This document shows, piece by piece, positions 44,980 to 60,684 of a stretch of DNA of 64,000 nucleotides. The notes beneath the pieces were generated by a model. The model was not told where the DNA came from. It searched no databases and was given only the letters and a program-made list of their open reading frames with translations. The stretch is taken from the NCBI RefSeq assembly GCF_965219595.1, contig NZ_OZ244781.1:1364001-1428000 (forward strand), written 5' to 3'. Every line of letters starts with the position of its first letter. Position 1 is the first letter of the stretch. This DNA comes from Poriferisodalis sp022821985. GTDB lineage: Bacteria > Actinomycetota > Acidimicrobiia > Acidimicrobiales > Poriferisodalaceae. The position numbers were made by a program, and so were the translations under genes.

Positions 44980-45435
44980 ATGGCAGACAACCCGGCACGA
45001 CCCGCAGCGGGCCGCAAGCGGGTGAGCGCGGTGGTGAAGATTCAGATCCCTGCCGGGCAGGCGTCGCCCGCGCCCCCGGTGGGCACTGCGCTCGGCCCGC
45101 ACGGCGTGGCGATCATGGACTTCTGCAAGGAGTACAACGCCAAGACCGAGAGCCAGCGCGGCACGATCGTGCCCGCAGAGATCACGATCTTCGAAGACCG
45201 GTCGTTCACGTTCATCACGAAGACGCCGCCGACGTCGGTGCTGCTGCGCCAGGCGGCGGGGCTGGAGAAGGCGGCCAACAATCCCGGCCGCGAGACCGTG
45301 GCGCATGTCACCGCGGCCCAGGTGGCCGAGATCGCCGCGACGAAGATGCCCGATCTCAACGCACGCGATCTTGAGAACGCCAAGCTGCAGGTGATCGGCA
45401 CCGCGCGCTCGATGGGCATCGAAGTCGCCGGCTGA
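44980..45435 (+). CDS. rplK: 50S ribosomal protein L11
   Basis: 151 residues with 'AVVKIQIPAGQASPAPPVGTALGPHGVAIMDFCKEYN' and 'ITIFEDRSFTFITKTPP', standard L11. It binds 23S rRNA at the GTPase centre. A short basic N-terminal extension (to R10) is present. GAGGAG precedes the ATG. Confidence 0.97.
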   Translation: MADNPARPAAGRKRVSAVVKIQIPAGQASPAPPVGTALGPHGVAIMDFCKEYNAKTESQRGTIVPAEITIFEDRSFTFITKTPPTSVLLRQAAGLEKAANNPGRETVAHVTAAQVAEIAATKMPDLNARDLENAKLQVIGTARSMGIEVAG

Positions 45436-45464
45436 CTCGCGGCGCGACAGAGGAGAACCCACAG

Positions 45465-46151
45465 ATGTCAGGGAAGAAGTACGCCGAGGCGACCCGACGG
45501 TACGACCGGCAGATGATGCACGAACCCGCCCAGGCCATCGACATGGTGCGGACGCTGGCACCGGCCAAGTTCGACGAATCGGTCGATCTGTCGGTGCGGC
45601 TCGGCGTAGACCCACGTAAGGCCGACCAGATGGTGCGTGGCACCGTCGCACTGCCGTCGGGCACCGGCGGTGATGTGCGCGTCGCGGTTTTCGCGCAGGG
45701 TGACGCTGCGGGCGAAGCCTCCGAAGCGGGGGCCGATGTCGTGGGCGGCGCCGATCTGGCCGAGCGCGTCGAGGCCGGATTCACCGATTTCGACGTGGCG
45801 ATCGCGACGCCGGACATGATGGGCGTGGTGGGCCGTCTGGGCAAGGTGCTCGGCCCTCGTGGCCTCATGCCGAACCCCAAATCCGGCACGGTGACGCCCG
45901 ATGTAGGCAAGGCCGTGGGCGAGTTCAAGGGCGGCAAGGTGGAGTACCGCACCGACCGGTACGGCAACGTGCATCTGGCGATCGGCAAGGTGAGCTTCAC
46001 CGCTGAGGACCTGAATGCCAATCTGGCAGCGGTCATGGACGAGCTGGCACGGGCGAAGCCGGCTGGTGCCAAGGGTCGTTACGTCCGCAAGATGGTGGTG
46101 TCATCGACCATGGGCCCAGGCGTCCGCATCGACCCCACTACGTACAACTAG
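45465..46151 (+). CDS. rplA: 50S ribosomal protein L1
   Basis: 228 residues. 'KFDESVDLSVRLGVDPRKADQMVRGTVALPSGTG', 'GVVGRLGKVLGPRGLMPNPKSGTVTPDV' and 'STMGPGVRIDP' are L1 motifs. L1 forms the mobile stalk near the E site and often represses its own operon. GAGGAG lies ahead of the ATG. Confidence 0.97.
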   Translation: MSGKKYAEATRRYDRQMMHEPAQAIDMVRTLAPAKFDESVDLSVRLGVDPRKADQMVRGTVALPSGTGGDVRVAVFAQGDAAGEASEAGADVVGGADLAERVEAGFTDFDVAIATPDMMGVVGRLGKVLGPRGLMPNPKSGTVTPDVGKAVGEFKGGKVEYRTDRYGNVHLAIGKVSFTAEDLNANLAAVMDELARAKPAGAKGRYVRKMVVSSTMGPGVRIDPTTYN

Positions 46152-46444
46152 CCCCCTGTAGTTGAATCGCCGGGCGCGGCCGGTAGCGTTCGGCACTCTA
46201 CAACTTGCTCGCCGTAGAACTCCGGTGGCTCCGGCCTGAAATCGGCCCCGTCTGAACCATGTTCAGGGGCTCGCCCGCCTCGGGTGAGCCGCACGGGTCG
46301 AGCCTGATGAGGCGGACGGTCTTCCTGTGCGCGTGTGCGTCGGGGGGCGGTTCTGTCTGGTCTGCGGACCGGTGCCCGTTCCGGGACCGGGAGCGATCCA
46401 ACCGCCCGATCACCGCACATAGCGCAGCACAGGAGGTCCCCACA
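46152..46444 (+). promoter_or_regulatory. rplJ leader, probable L10-binding control region
   Basis: 293 bases without a gene between rplA and rplJ. Bacterial rplJ-rplL units commonly carry an mRNA leader bound by the L10-L12 complex, and length and position fit. GC-rich complementary stretches around 46250-46320 could pair. The strong AGGAGGT at 46430-46436 sets the rplJ GTG start. No convincing promoter boxes or U-rich terminator were identified by eye. Confidence 0.45.
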
Positions 46445-47146
46445 GTGGCGACAGCAACGACGGCTGCGGGGCGCGCGCCGCGGGCCGACAAGGTGGCAGT
46501 GGTGGACGAGGTCCGCCAGCGATTCGCCGAGGCCGATGCGGTGCTGTTCACCGAGTACCGGGGCCTGGACGTGGCCGAGATGGCCGACCTGCGCGGCCGC
46601 CTCATCGATGCCGACTGCCGTTACAAGATCTACAAGAACACCTTGGTCCGGCGGGCGCTATCGGCTGATGCACCGGCCGGAACGCTCGACCTGCTCTTGG
46701 GTCCGACTGCTCTCGCCTTCTGCGGCAAGGATCCGTCGGCGGCCGCTCAGGCCCTGCGCACGTTTGCAGCGGAGCACGACGCGCTGGTCATCAAGGGCGG
46801 TGTGCTGGCGGGCACGTTGCTCAGCGACGCCCAGGTGCGCGAGCTCGCCGACCTGCCGTCGCGCGACGAGCTGATGGCGCAGATGCTGGGAGCGTTCGCA
46901 GCGCCGCTCACTGCGCTGGCCTCGATGATGAACAACTTGATCGGTGAGGTGTCGGGCTTGCTGCAAGCTCTGGCCGACAAGACGCCAGACAGTCCGGCGC
47001 CTGCCGGCGAGACCGCGGCTCAAACGGACCGACTCGATGCCAGCGCGGCCGCGGCAGATTCCACTCCTGAGGCTGAAAACGCCGAAGCAGACGACCCGAA
47101 CAGCGATACATCAGACGATCCAACAAATACGGAGAACAACCAATGA
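46445..47146 (+). CDS. rplJ: 50S ribosomal protein L10
   Basis: 233 residues from the GTG at 46445, which has AGGAGGT eight bases upstream. Core motifs: 'FTEYRGLDVAEMADLRGRL', 'YKIYKNTLVRRAL' and 'VLAGTLLSDAQVRELADLPSRDELMAQML'. L10 anchors L7/L12 dimers in the stalk. After residue ~180 an acidic Ala/Asp/Glu/Thr-rich tail of ~50 residues extends it well beyond the usual 165-180. The stop overlaps the rplL start (ATGA). Confidence 0.96.
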   Translation: MATATTAAGRAPRADKVAVVDEVRQRFAEADAVLFTEYRGLDVAEMADLRGRLIDADCRYKIYKNTLVRRALSADAPAGTLDLLLGPTALAFCGKDPSAAAQALRTFAAEHDALVIKGGVLAGTLLSDAQVRELADLPSRDELMAQMLGAFAAPLTALASMMNNLIGEVSGLLQALADKTPDSPAPAGETAAQTDRLDASAAAADSTPEAENAEADDPNSDTSDDPTNTENNQ

Positions 47147-47535
47147 GCACGTCCACCGAAGAGATCCTCGACGCCATCGGCAATATGACGGTGCTCGAGT
47201 TGGTCGAGCTGAAGAAGGCATTCGAAGAGCGCTTCGACGTCACCGCTGCTGCCGCTGCCCCGATGATGGTGGCTGCCGCTGCTGCGGGCGGTGACACCGA
47301 CGGCGAGGCCGCCGAGGAGGCTGCCGATGAGGTCACCGTCACGCTGACCGCGATCGGCGACAAGAAGGTGCAGGTCATCAAGGAGGTGCGCTCGCTCACC
47401 AGCCTGGGTCTCAAGGAGGCCAAGGATCTCGTGGAGGCCGCGCCCAAGGCCGTGCTCGAAGGCGTGCCGAAGGTCGACGCCGACAAGGCCAAGGAAGCCC
47501 TCGAGGCAGTCGGCGCCACCGTCGAGCTGTCCTAG
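47143..47535 (+). CDS. rplL: 50S ribosomal protein L7/L12
   Basis: 130 residues. The N-terminal dimer domain ('EEILDAIGNMTVLELVELKKAFEERF'), Ala-rich hinge and C-terminal factor-binding domain ('VTLTAIGDKKVQVIKEVRSLTSLGLKEAKDLVEAAPK') are all present. It overlaps rplJ by four bases (ATGA), indicating translational coupling. Confidence 0.97.
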   Translation: MSTSTEEILDAIGNMTVLELVELKKAFEERFDVTAAAAAPMMVAAAAAGGDTDGEAAEEAADEVTVTLTAIGDKKVQVIKEVRSLTSLGLKEAKDLVEAAPKAVLEGVPKVDADKAKEALEAVGATVELS

Positions 47536-47786
47536 CCGCGCGCATTTCTCACTGCACGCCGCGTGTCGCGGTTGTGGCGCCCAGCGTTGCTGGATAGCGT
47601 TGCCAAGGCCGTGGCACAGGTGGCCTCCCCATTCGCGCACCCACTAGTCCCCAGCATCGAAGCCCAGCGGTGGGCTCCCTGTTTGCTGCGGACGCCTGCG
47701 ACTGCGCGCGCTTCCAGCCCCCCGCCGCCTGCCGCGGGCAGTCGCCTGTGACCCATCCCGAACAACTGAACCACTAGGAGAGTCCG
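47536..47786 (+). promoter_or_regulatory. rplL-rpoB spacer
   Basis: A 251-base spacer with no gene. In many bacteria an attenuator or RNA-processing site here lowers rpoB relative to rplL. I see no clear U-tract terminator; TAGGAGA at 47775-47781 is the rpoB ribosome-binding site. Confidence 0.35.
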
Positions 47787-51449
<3,663 letters not shown>

Positions 51450-51539
51450 TCAGCGCAGCGACACCGCACAGCCGATACAGCGCAACCGAAACATCAAGAA
51501 CTCGCACCACCGATACAGACACAGGGCCGGACATAACGC

Positions 51540-55469
<3,930 letters not shown>

Positions 55470-55639
55470 GCGGTTGTCGTGCTGGGGCGCGCTGCCTAGC
55501 CTTCAAGGCCGGTTTCGGCGCGCTGCCGGGTGGGGCATTGCGCAGATCTACCCGACTCCTGCCTGTCGACCTGTCCGCTAGCAATCTGTCCCGCTGACAG
55601 CCCCGGCTCGCAGGGGTCTCCCAACTCACTGAGGTTCTG

Positions 55640-56011
55640 GTGCCCACGATCCAGCAGCTGGTCCGCAAGGGCCGAAAGTCCAAGCCGACGAAGGTGCGTA
55701 CGCCTGCGTTGAAGGGCTCGCCCCAGCGGCGCGGGGTCTGCACGCGCGTGTACACCCACACGCCGAAGAAGCCGAACTCGGCCCTGCGCAAGGTTGCCCG
55801 TGTGCGCCTCACCAGCGGTGTCGAGGTGACCGCCTACATCCCGGGCGAGGGCCACAACCTGCAGGAGCACAGCATCGTGCTGGTGCGCGGCGGCCGGGTG
55901 AAGGATCTGCCCGGCGTCCGCTACAAGATCATCCGCGGTGCGCTGGATGCTTCGGGTGTGAATGCCCGCCAGCAGGCACGCTCGCGCTACGGCGCCAAGC
56001 GGGAGTCCTGA
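55640..56011 (+). CDS. rpsL: 30S ribosomal protein S12
   Basis: 123 residues from a GTG start with GAGG upstream. 'PTIQQLVRKGRK', 'TPKKPNSALRKVARVRLTSG' and 'VRGGRVKDLPGVRYKIIRG' are canonical. The lysines equivalent to E. coli K43 and K88 (streptomycin sites) are unchanged. It ends one base before rpsG. Confidence 0.97.
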   Translation: MPTIQQLVRKGRKSKPTKVRTPALKGSPQRRGVCTRVYTHTPKKPNSALRKVARVRLTSGVEVTAYIPGEGHNLQEHSIVLVRGGRVKDLPGVRYKIIRGALDASGVNARQQARSRYGAKRES

Positions 56012-56012
56012 C

Positions 56013-56483
56013 GTGCCCCGCCGAGGTGCAGCGCCCCGCCGCGACATCGCTCCCGACCCCGTCTACGACTCCGCGCTGGTCACCCAGTTCATCAACAAGG
56101 TGCTGCGGCGCGGCAAGCGCTCGCTGGCCGAGAGCATCGTGTACCAAGCGATGGATCTCGTCGGCGAGCGGACAGGCGGCGAGCCGCTCGAGATTCTGAA
56201 GCGGGCGGTGGACAACACCCGTCCGCAAGTCGAAGTGAAGAGCCGTCGCGTCGGCGGTGCCACGTATCAGGTGCCCGTCGAGGTGCGCCCTCGCCGCGCC
56301 ACCGCGCTGGCAATTCGCTGGATCGTGGGCTTCGCCCGCGAGCGCCGCGAGCGCACCATGTCGGAACGACTCGCGAACGAGCTGATGGATGCGTCCAACG
56401 GCACCGGCTCGGCTGCCAAGCGGCGTGAAGACACGCACCGCATGGCAGAGGCCAACAAGGCCTTCGCCCACTACCGCTGGTAA
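56013..56483 (+). CDS. rpsG: 30S ribosomal protein S7
   Basis: 156 residues from a GTG start one base after the rpsL stop. 'MPRRGAAPRRDIAPDPVYDSALVTQFINKVLRRGKR'-type N-terminus, 'GGATYQVPVEVRP', 'RWIVGFARERRERTM' and 'HRMAEANKAFAHYRW' are canonical. S7 initiates assembly of the 30S head. Confidence 0.97.
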   Translation: MPRRGAAPRRDIAPDPVYDSALVTQFINKVLRRGKRSLAESIVYQAMDLVGERTGGEPLEILKRAVDNTRPQVEVKSRRVGGATYQVPVEVRPRRATALAIRWIVGFARERRERTMSERLANELMDASNGTGSAAKRREDTHRMAEANKAFAHYRW

Positions 56484-56550
56484 CAGCCCGCTGGTGAGCA
56501 GTTCGCTGGCGATCTGATCGAGATGTCTGGTCAATTGGGACAACGCTGAA

Positions 56551-58635
56551 ATGGCTCGAACGCAACCTCTCGACCGCGTCCGCAACATCGGGATCATGGC
56601 CCACATCGACGCGGGCAAGACCACGGTGACGGAGCGGATCCTCTACTACACCGGTGTCAACTACAAGATCGGCGAGGTTCACGACGGCGCCGCCACGATG
56701 GACTGGATGGAGCAGGAGCAGGAGCGGGGCATCACCATCACCTCCGCCGCCACCACCTGCCACTGGAACGATCACGTCATCAACATCATTGATACGCCGG
56801 GCCACGTCGACTTCACCGTCGAGGTGGAGCGGTCGCTGCGGGTGCTCGACGGCGCCGTGGCAGTGTTCGACGGCGTCGCGGGCGTGGAGCCGCAGACCGA
56901 GACCGTCTGGCGGCAAGCCGACCGGTACGGCGTGCCGCGGATGTGCTTCATCAACAAGCTCGACCGCACGGGCGCCTCGTTCTTCGGCTCGCTGGCCAGC
57001 ATCGAGGACCGGCTCACCCCCAACACGGCTGTCCTGCAGCTGCCGATCGGCCTCGAGGCCGACTTCGAAGGCGTGGTCGACCTGGTCGAGATGAACGCCG
57101 TGGTGTGGAAGGGCGACGATCTCGGCGCCACCTACGACATCGTCGACATTCCCGCCGACCTGGCCGACCAGGCGTCCGAGTACCGCAGCAAGCTGCTCGA
57201 ACGGCTCGCCGATGTCGACGAGGACATCATGCTGGCCTACCTCGAAGGCGAAGACGTCGATGCCGACACGATCCGGCGGGCGGTCCGGCAGGGCACGCTC
57301 GACGGCCAGATTGTGCCGGTGCTCACCGGCAGCGCGTTCAAGAACAAGGGCGTGCAGCCGCTGCTCGACGCCGTCACGATGTACCTGCCCGCGCCGGTGG
57401 ACATCCCGGCAATCGCGGGCAGCTCGACGAATGGCAAGGAGGATCTGGAGCGCAAACCCAGCGACGAAGAGCCGTTCTCGGCGTTGGCGTTCAAGATCAT
57501 GACCGACCCTCACGTCGGCAAGCTCACCTATTTCCGGGTGTACAGCGGCAAGTTCGAGCGCGGCGGCCAGGTGCTCAACACCACCACGGGCAATCGCGAG
57601 CGCATCGGGCGCATCCTGCAGATGCACGCCAACAACCGCGAAGACCGCGACGACATCGGCACCGGCGACATCGTCGCGGGCATCGGTCTGAAGAACACTC
57701 GCACGGGCGACACGCTGTGCGATTCGTCCAAGCCGATCGTGCTCGAGCAGCTCGACTTCCCCGACCCGGTCGTGCACGTCGCTGTCGAGCCCAAGTCCAA
57801 GGGCGACCAGGACAAGCTGGGCAAGGCGCTCACGGCGCTCAGCGAGGAAGATCCCACCTTCCAGGTCAAGACCGACGACGAGACCGGCCAGACCGTGATC
57901 TCCGGCATGGGCGAGCTGCACCTTGAGGTGCTGGTCGACCGGATGCTGCGGGAGTTCAAGGTGGATGCCTCGATCGGCAAGCCGCAGGTGGCTTACCGCG
58001 AGACGATCACCTCACCGGTCGACAAGTTCGAGTACCGCCACATCAAGCAGACCGGCGGCTCGGGCCAGTACGCGGTGGTGGTCATCAACCTGCGCCCATC
58101 GGATCCCGGCGAGGGCTACGTCTTCGAGGACCACATCCGCGGCGGCGTGATCCCGCGCGAGTACATCTCGTCGGTCGATGCCGGCTTGCAGTCGTCGCTG
58201 GAGAACGGCCCGCTCGCGGGCTTCCCGCTGGTGGACGTGGCCGTCGACCTGATCGACGGCAACCATCACGACGTCGACTCCTCGGAGATGGCGTTCAAGA
58301 TCGCCGGCACGATGGCCATGCGCGACGCAGCCAGGCTGGCACGGCCGGTCTTGCTCGAGCCGGTCATGTCGGTGGAGGTCGTGACGCCCGAGCACTACAT
58401 GGGCGACGTCATCGGCGACCTCAACTCACGGCGCGGCCGGGTCGGGCAGATGGAGCTGCGCGGCGTGAACCAGGTGATCGACGCCAAGGTGCCGCTGTCG
58501 GAGATGTTCGGCTACGCCAACGACCTCCGGTCCCGCACCCAGGGCCGCGCGACCTACAGCATGCAATTCGACAACTACGAGCAGGTGCCGCGCACCATCG
58601 CCGAGGAGATCATCAAGCGCATCCGCGGCGAATGA
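56551..58635 (+). CDS. fusA: Elongation factor G
   Basis: 694 residues. G1 motif 'AHIDAGKTTVTERIL', G2 'ERGITITSAATT', G3 'DTPGHVDFT', G4 'NKLD'. Domain IV includes 'YRHIKQTGGSGQYA' and domain V ends '...VPRTIAEEIIKRIRGE'. EF-G catalyses translocation. The spacer to rpsG is 67 bases with only a weak ribosome-binding site. Confidence 0.98.
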   Translation: MARTQPLDRVRNIGIMAHIDAGKTTVTERILYYTGVNYKIGEVHDGAATMDWMEQEQERGITITSAATTCHWNDHVINIIDTPGHVDFTVEVERSLRVLDGAVAVFDGVAGVEPQTETVWRQADRYGVPRMCFINKLDRTGASFFGSLASIEDRLTPNTAVLQLPIGLEADFEGVVDLVEMNAVVWKGDDLGATYDIVDIPADLADQASEYRSKLLERLADVDEDIMLAYLEGEDVDADTIRRAVRQGTLDGQIVPVLTGSAFKNKGVQPLLDAVTMYLPAPVDIPAIAGSSTNGKEDLERKPSDEEPFSALAFKIMTDPHVGKLTYFRVYSGKFERGGQVLNTTTGNRERIGRILQMHANNREDRDDIGTGDIVAGIGLKNTRTGDTLCDSSKPIVLEQLDFPDPVVHVAVEPKSKGDQDKLGKALTALSEEDPTFQVKTDDETGQTVISGMGELHLEVLVDRMLREFKVDASIGKPQVAYRETITSPVDKFEYRHIKQTGGSGQYAVVVINLRPSDPGEGYVFEDHIRGGVIPREYISSVDAGLQSSLENGPLAGFPLVDVAVDLIDGNHHDVDSSEMAFKIAGTMAMRDAARLARPVLLEPVMSVEVVTPEHYMGDVIGDLNSRRGRVGQMELRGVNQVIDAKVPLSEMFGYANDLRSRTQGRATYSMQFDNYEQVPRTIAEEIIKRIRGE

Positions 58636-58727
58636 CCTAGCTGGCTGCTGGAGGGCCGCAGTCGTCTCCGGGCCGACTTTTGTGGCTGGGGGCCTATTGG
58701 AACTGGGCCACGGCATCCCTAGCCTCA

Positions 58728-58744
58728 CACCGTTCAGAACGGTG
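58728..58744. promoter_or_regulatory. Hairpin between fusA and tuf
   Basis: CACCGTT and AACGGTG form a perfect 7-base stem with a three-base loop in the 187-base fusA-tuf spacer. An A-rich run follows on the plus strand and not a U-tract. It may be an RNA processing or regulatory site. It is not a standard plus-strand terminator. Confidence 0.35.
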
Positions 58745-58822
58745 AAGAAACAAAGAAAAACGACATCCCTGCACCTCACTCACCCCCGATAGGCGAGCAG
58801 AACCCCGAAAGGCGGGTACGAC

Positions 58823-60007
58823 ATGGCAAAAGAGCGTTTCGAGCGGACCAAGCCTCACGTCAACGTGGGCACGATGGGCCACATCGACCATGGCAAGACG
58901 ACACTGACGGCTGCCATCACGCGCGTGCTGTCCGAACAGGTCGGCGGCCAGGCCACGGCCTTCGACGAGATCGACAAGGCACCCGAGGAGCGTGAGCGCG
59001 GCATCACGATCTCCATCGCGCACGTCGAGTACGAGACGGCCAACCGGCATTACGCGCACGTCGACATGCCCGGTCACGCCGACTACATCAAGAACATGAT
59101 CACCGGCGCCGCCCAGGTGGACGGCGCCATCTTGGTGGTGTCCGCCGCTGACGGCCCGATGCCCCAGACGCGTGAGCACGTGCTGCTGGCCCGCCAGGTC
59201 GGCGTGCCCTACATCGTGGTCGCGCTGAACAAGGTCGACATGGTCGACGATGAGGAGCTGCTCGAGCTGGTCGAGCTCGAGGTACGCGAGCTGCTCAGCG
59301 AGTACGAGTTCCCCGGCGACGACGTGCCGGTGGTCCGCGTCTCCGCGCTGAACGCTCTGGAGGGCGACGCGGCTGCCGCCGAGCAGGTCGTCGAGCTGAT
59401 GAACGCGGTCGACGAGTACGTACCCGAGCCCGAGCGCGACACCGAGCGCCCGTTCCTGATGCCGATCGAGGACGTCTTCTCGATCACTGGCCGCGGCACC
59501 GTGGTGACCGGCAAGATCGAGCAGGGCATCATCAACTCCGGTGACGAGGTCGAGATCGTGGGCATCCGCGAGACGCAGACCACCACGGTGACCGGCGTCG
59601 AGATGTTCCGCAAGATCCTCGATCAGGGCCAGGCTGGCGACAACGTCGGCCTGCTGCTGCGCGGCACCGGCAAGGACGAGGTGGAGCGCGGCCAGGTCTG
59701 CACCCGCAAGGGCGCGATCACCCCGCACACCAAGTTCGAGGCGCAGGTCTACGTGCTCACCAAGGACGAGGGAGGGCGGCACAAGCCGTTCTTCTCGAAC
59801 TACCGCCCGCAGTTCTATTTCCGCACCACCGACATCACCGGTGTGGTCGAGCTGCCGTCGGGCACCGAGATGTGCATGCCGGGCGACAACACCGAGATGA
59901 CCGTCGAGCTGATCAACCCGATCGCGATGGACGAGGGCTTGCGCTTCGCCATCCGTGAGGGCGGGCGCACTGTGGGCGCCGGCCGGGTCACCAAGATCGT
60001 TCAGTAA
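58823..60007 (+). CDS. tuf: Elongation factor Tu
   Basis: 394 residues. G1 'GHIDHGKTTLTAAIT', G2 'ERGITISIAHVEYET', G3 'DMPGHADYIKNMI', G4 'NKVDM'. Domain 2 has 'TGRGTVVTGKIEQG' and the C-terminus is normal. It delivers aminoacyl-tRNA to the ribosome. A single copy is seen in this window. Confidence 0.98.
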   Translation: MAKERFERTKPHVNVGTMGHIDHGKTTLTAAITRVLSEQVGGQATAFDEIDKAPEERERGITISIAHVEYETANRHYAHVDMPGHADYIKNMITGAAQVDGAILVVSAADGPMPQTREHVLLARQVGVPYIVVALNKVDMVDDEELLELVELEVRELLSEYEFPGDDVPVVRVSALNALEGDAAAAEQVVELMNAVDEYVPEPERDTERPFLMPIEDVFSITGRGTVVTGKIEQGIINSGDEVEIVGIRETQTTTVTGVEMFRKILDQGQAGDNVGLLLRGTGKDEVERGQVCTRKGAITPHTKFEAQVYVLTKDEGGRHKPFFSNYRPQFYFRTTDITGVVELPSGTEMCMPGDNTEMTVELINPIAMDEGLRFAIREGGRTVGAGRVTKIVQ

Positions 60008-60039
60008 CCCGGGTTTCCGGCCAACAGTCAGGCACTCAG

Positions 60040-60354
60040 ATGGCAGCACCTCGGATCCGGATGCGGCTCAAGGCCTACGACCACGAGATCGTGGACCAGT
60101 CGGCGCAGAAGATCACCGAGACGGTGCTGCGCACCAACGCCAAGGTGCGGGGCCCGGTGCCGCTGCCCACCGAGAAGCATCGCTACACGGTCGTGCGGTC
60201 CCCCCATAAAGACAAGGACTCGCGCGAGCACTTCGAGATGCGGATCCACAAGCGCCTGATCGACGTGATCGATCCCACCGACAAGACGGTCGACTCGCTC
60301 CAGCGTCTCGACCTGCCTGCCGGCGTCGAGATCGAACTCAAAGTCCAGCCTTAG
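60040..60354 (+). CDS. rpsJ: 30S ribosomal protein S10
   Basis: 104 residues. 'IRMRLKAYDHEIVDQSAQKITETVLRTNAKVRGPVPLPT' and 'HFEMRIHKRLIDVIDPT' are canonical; S10 is also NusE, a NusA/NusB partner. It is normally the first gene of the S10 operon, but the next gene here is on the opposite strand, so no rplC follows. Confidence 0.97.
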   Translation: MAAPRIRMRLKAYDHEIVDQSAQKITETVLRTNAKVRGPVPLPTEKHRYTVVRSPHKDKDSREHFEMRIHKRLIDVIDPTDKTVDSLQRLDLPAGVEIELKVQP

Positions 60355-60363
60355 CGCGCTACC

Positions 60364-60379
60364 CGCCCGCGAGCGGGCG
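60364..60379. terminator. GC-rich hairpin after rpsJ
   Basis: CGCCCGC and GCGGGCG flank a GA loop, a perfect 7-base stem 10 bases after the rpsJ stop. No U-tract follows. It could act as a terminator or mRNA 3' stabiliser. Its sequence is a near copy of 60395-60412, which codes for the C-terminus of the MoaD-like protein. Confidence 0.45.
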
Positions 60380-60390
60380 CACTGCTGGCT

Positions 60391-60642
60391 TTATCCGCCC
60401 GCGAGCGGGCGGACTAAGTGCACCTCTGACGTTGGAGTGAGGGCTTCGAGCCAGGGGTCGGGGATGATCTCGCCGTCGATGGCGACTGCCGTCGAGGACG
60501 TCTCGACGAGGTGTGCGTTGAGCGACGGGTAGAGCTCTGCGAGCTGACGCACCAGGTCGCGCACATTCGCAGCGTCGATGGTGACCTCAGATGTGCCGCC
60601 GGTGTGCTGGCGCTGGTCGGTCGAGAAGTGAACGACCGCCAT
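60391..60642 (-). CDS. MoaD/ThiS-like ubiquitin-fold protein
   Basis: 83 residues ending in Leu-Ala-Gly-Gly, with the final Gly-Gly exposed before the stop as in MoaD, ThiS and other sulfur carriers. The middle 'VRDLVRQLAELYPSLNAHL' and 'VAIDGEIIPDPWLEALTPTSEVHLVRPLAGG'-type end fit the beta-grasp fold. It could carry sulfur to molybdopterin for the adjacent molybdenum enzyme, or to another acceptor. It is last in the minus-strand order, 42 bases after the large subunit gene. Confidence 0.75.
   Translation of the reverse strand: MAVVHFSTDQRQHTGGTSEVTIDAANVRDLVRQLAELYPSLNAHLVETSSTAVAIDGEIIPDPWLEALTPTSEVHLVRPLAGG
60395..60412. repeat. Palindrome overlapping the MoaD-like C-terminus
   Basis: CCGCCCGC-GA-GCGGGCGG, a perfect 8-base stem, lies inside the last codons of the MoaD-like gene and encodes Arg-Pro-Leu-Ala-Gly-Gly on the minus strand. 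The same core occurs at 60364-60379 in the spacer, 33 bases away, so coding and possible terminator function are superimposed. Confidence 0.7.
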
Positions 60643-60684
60643 CGAGTCGCCCCGACGAATCGGCTCAGCGGCTTCGGGCTGCGA

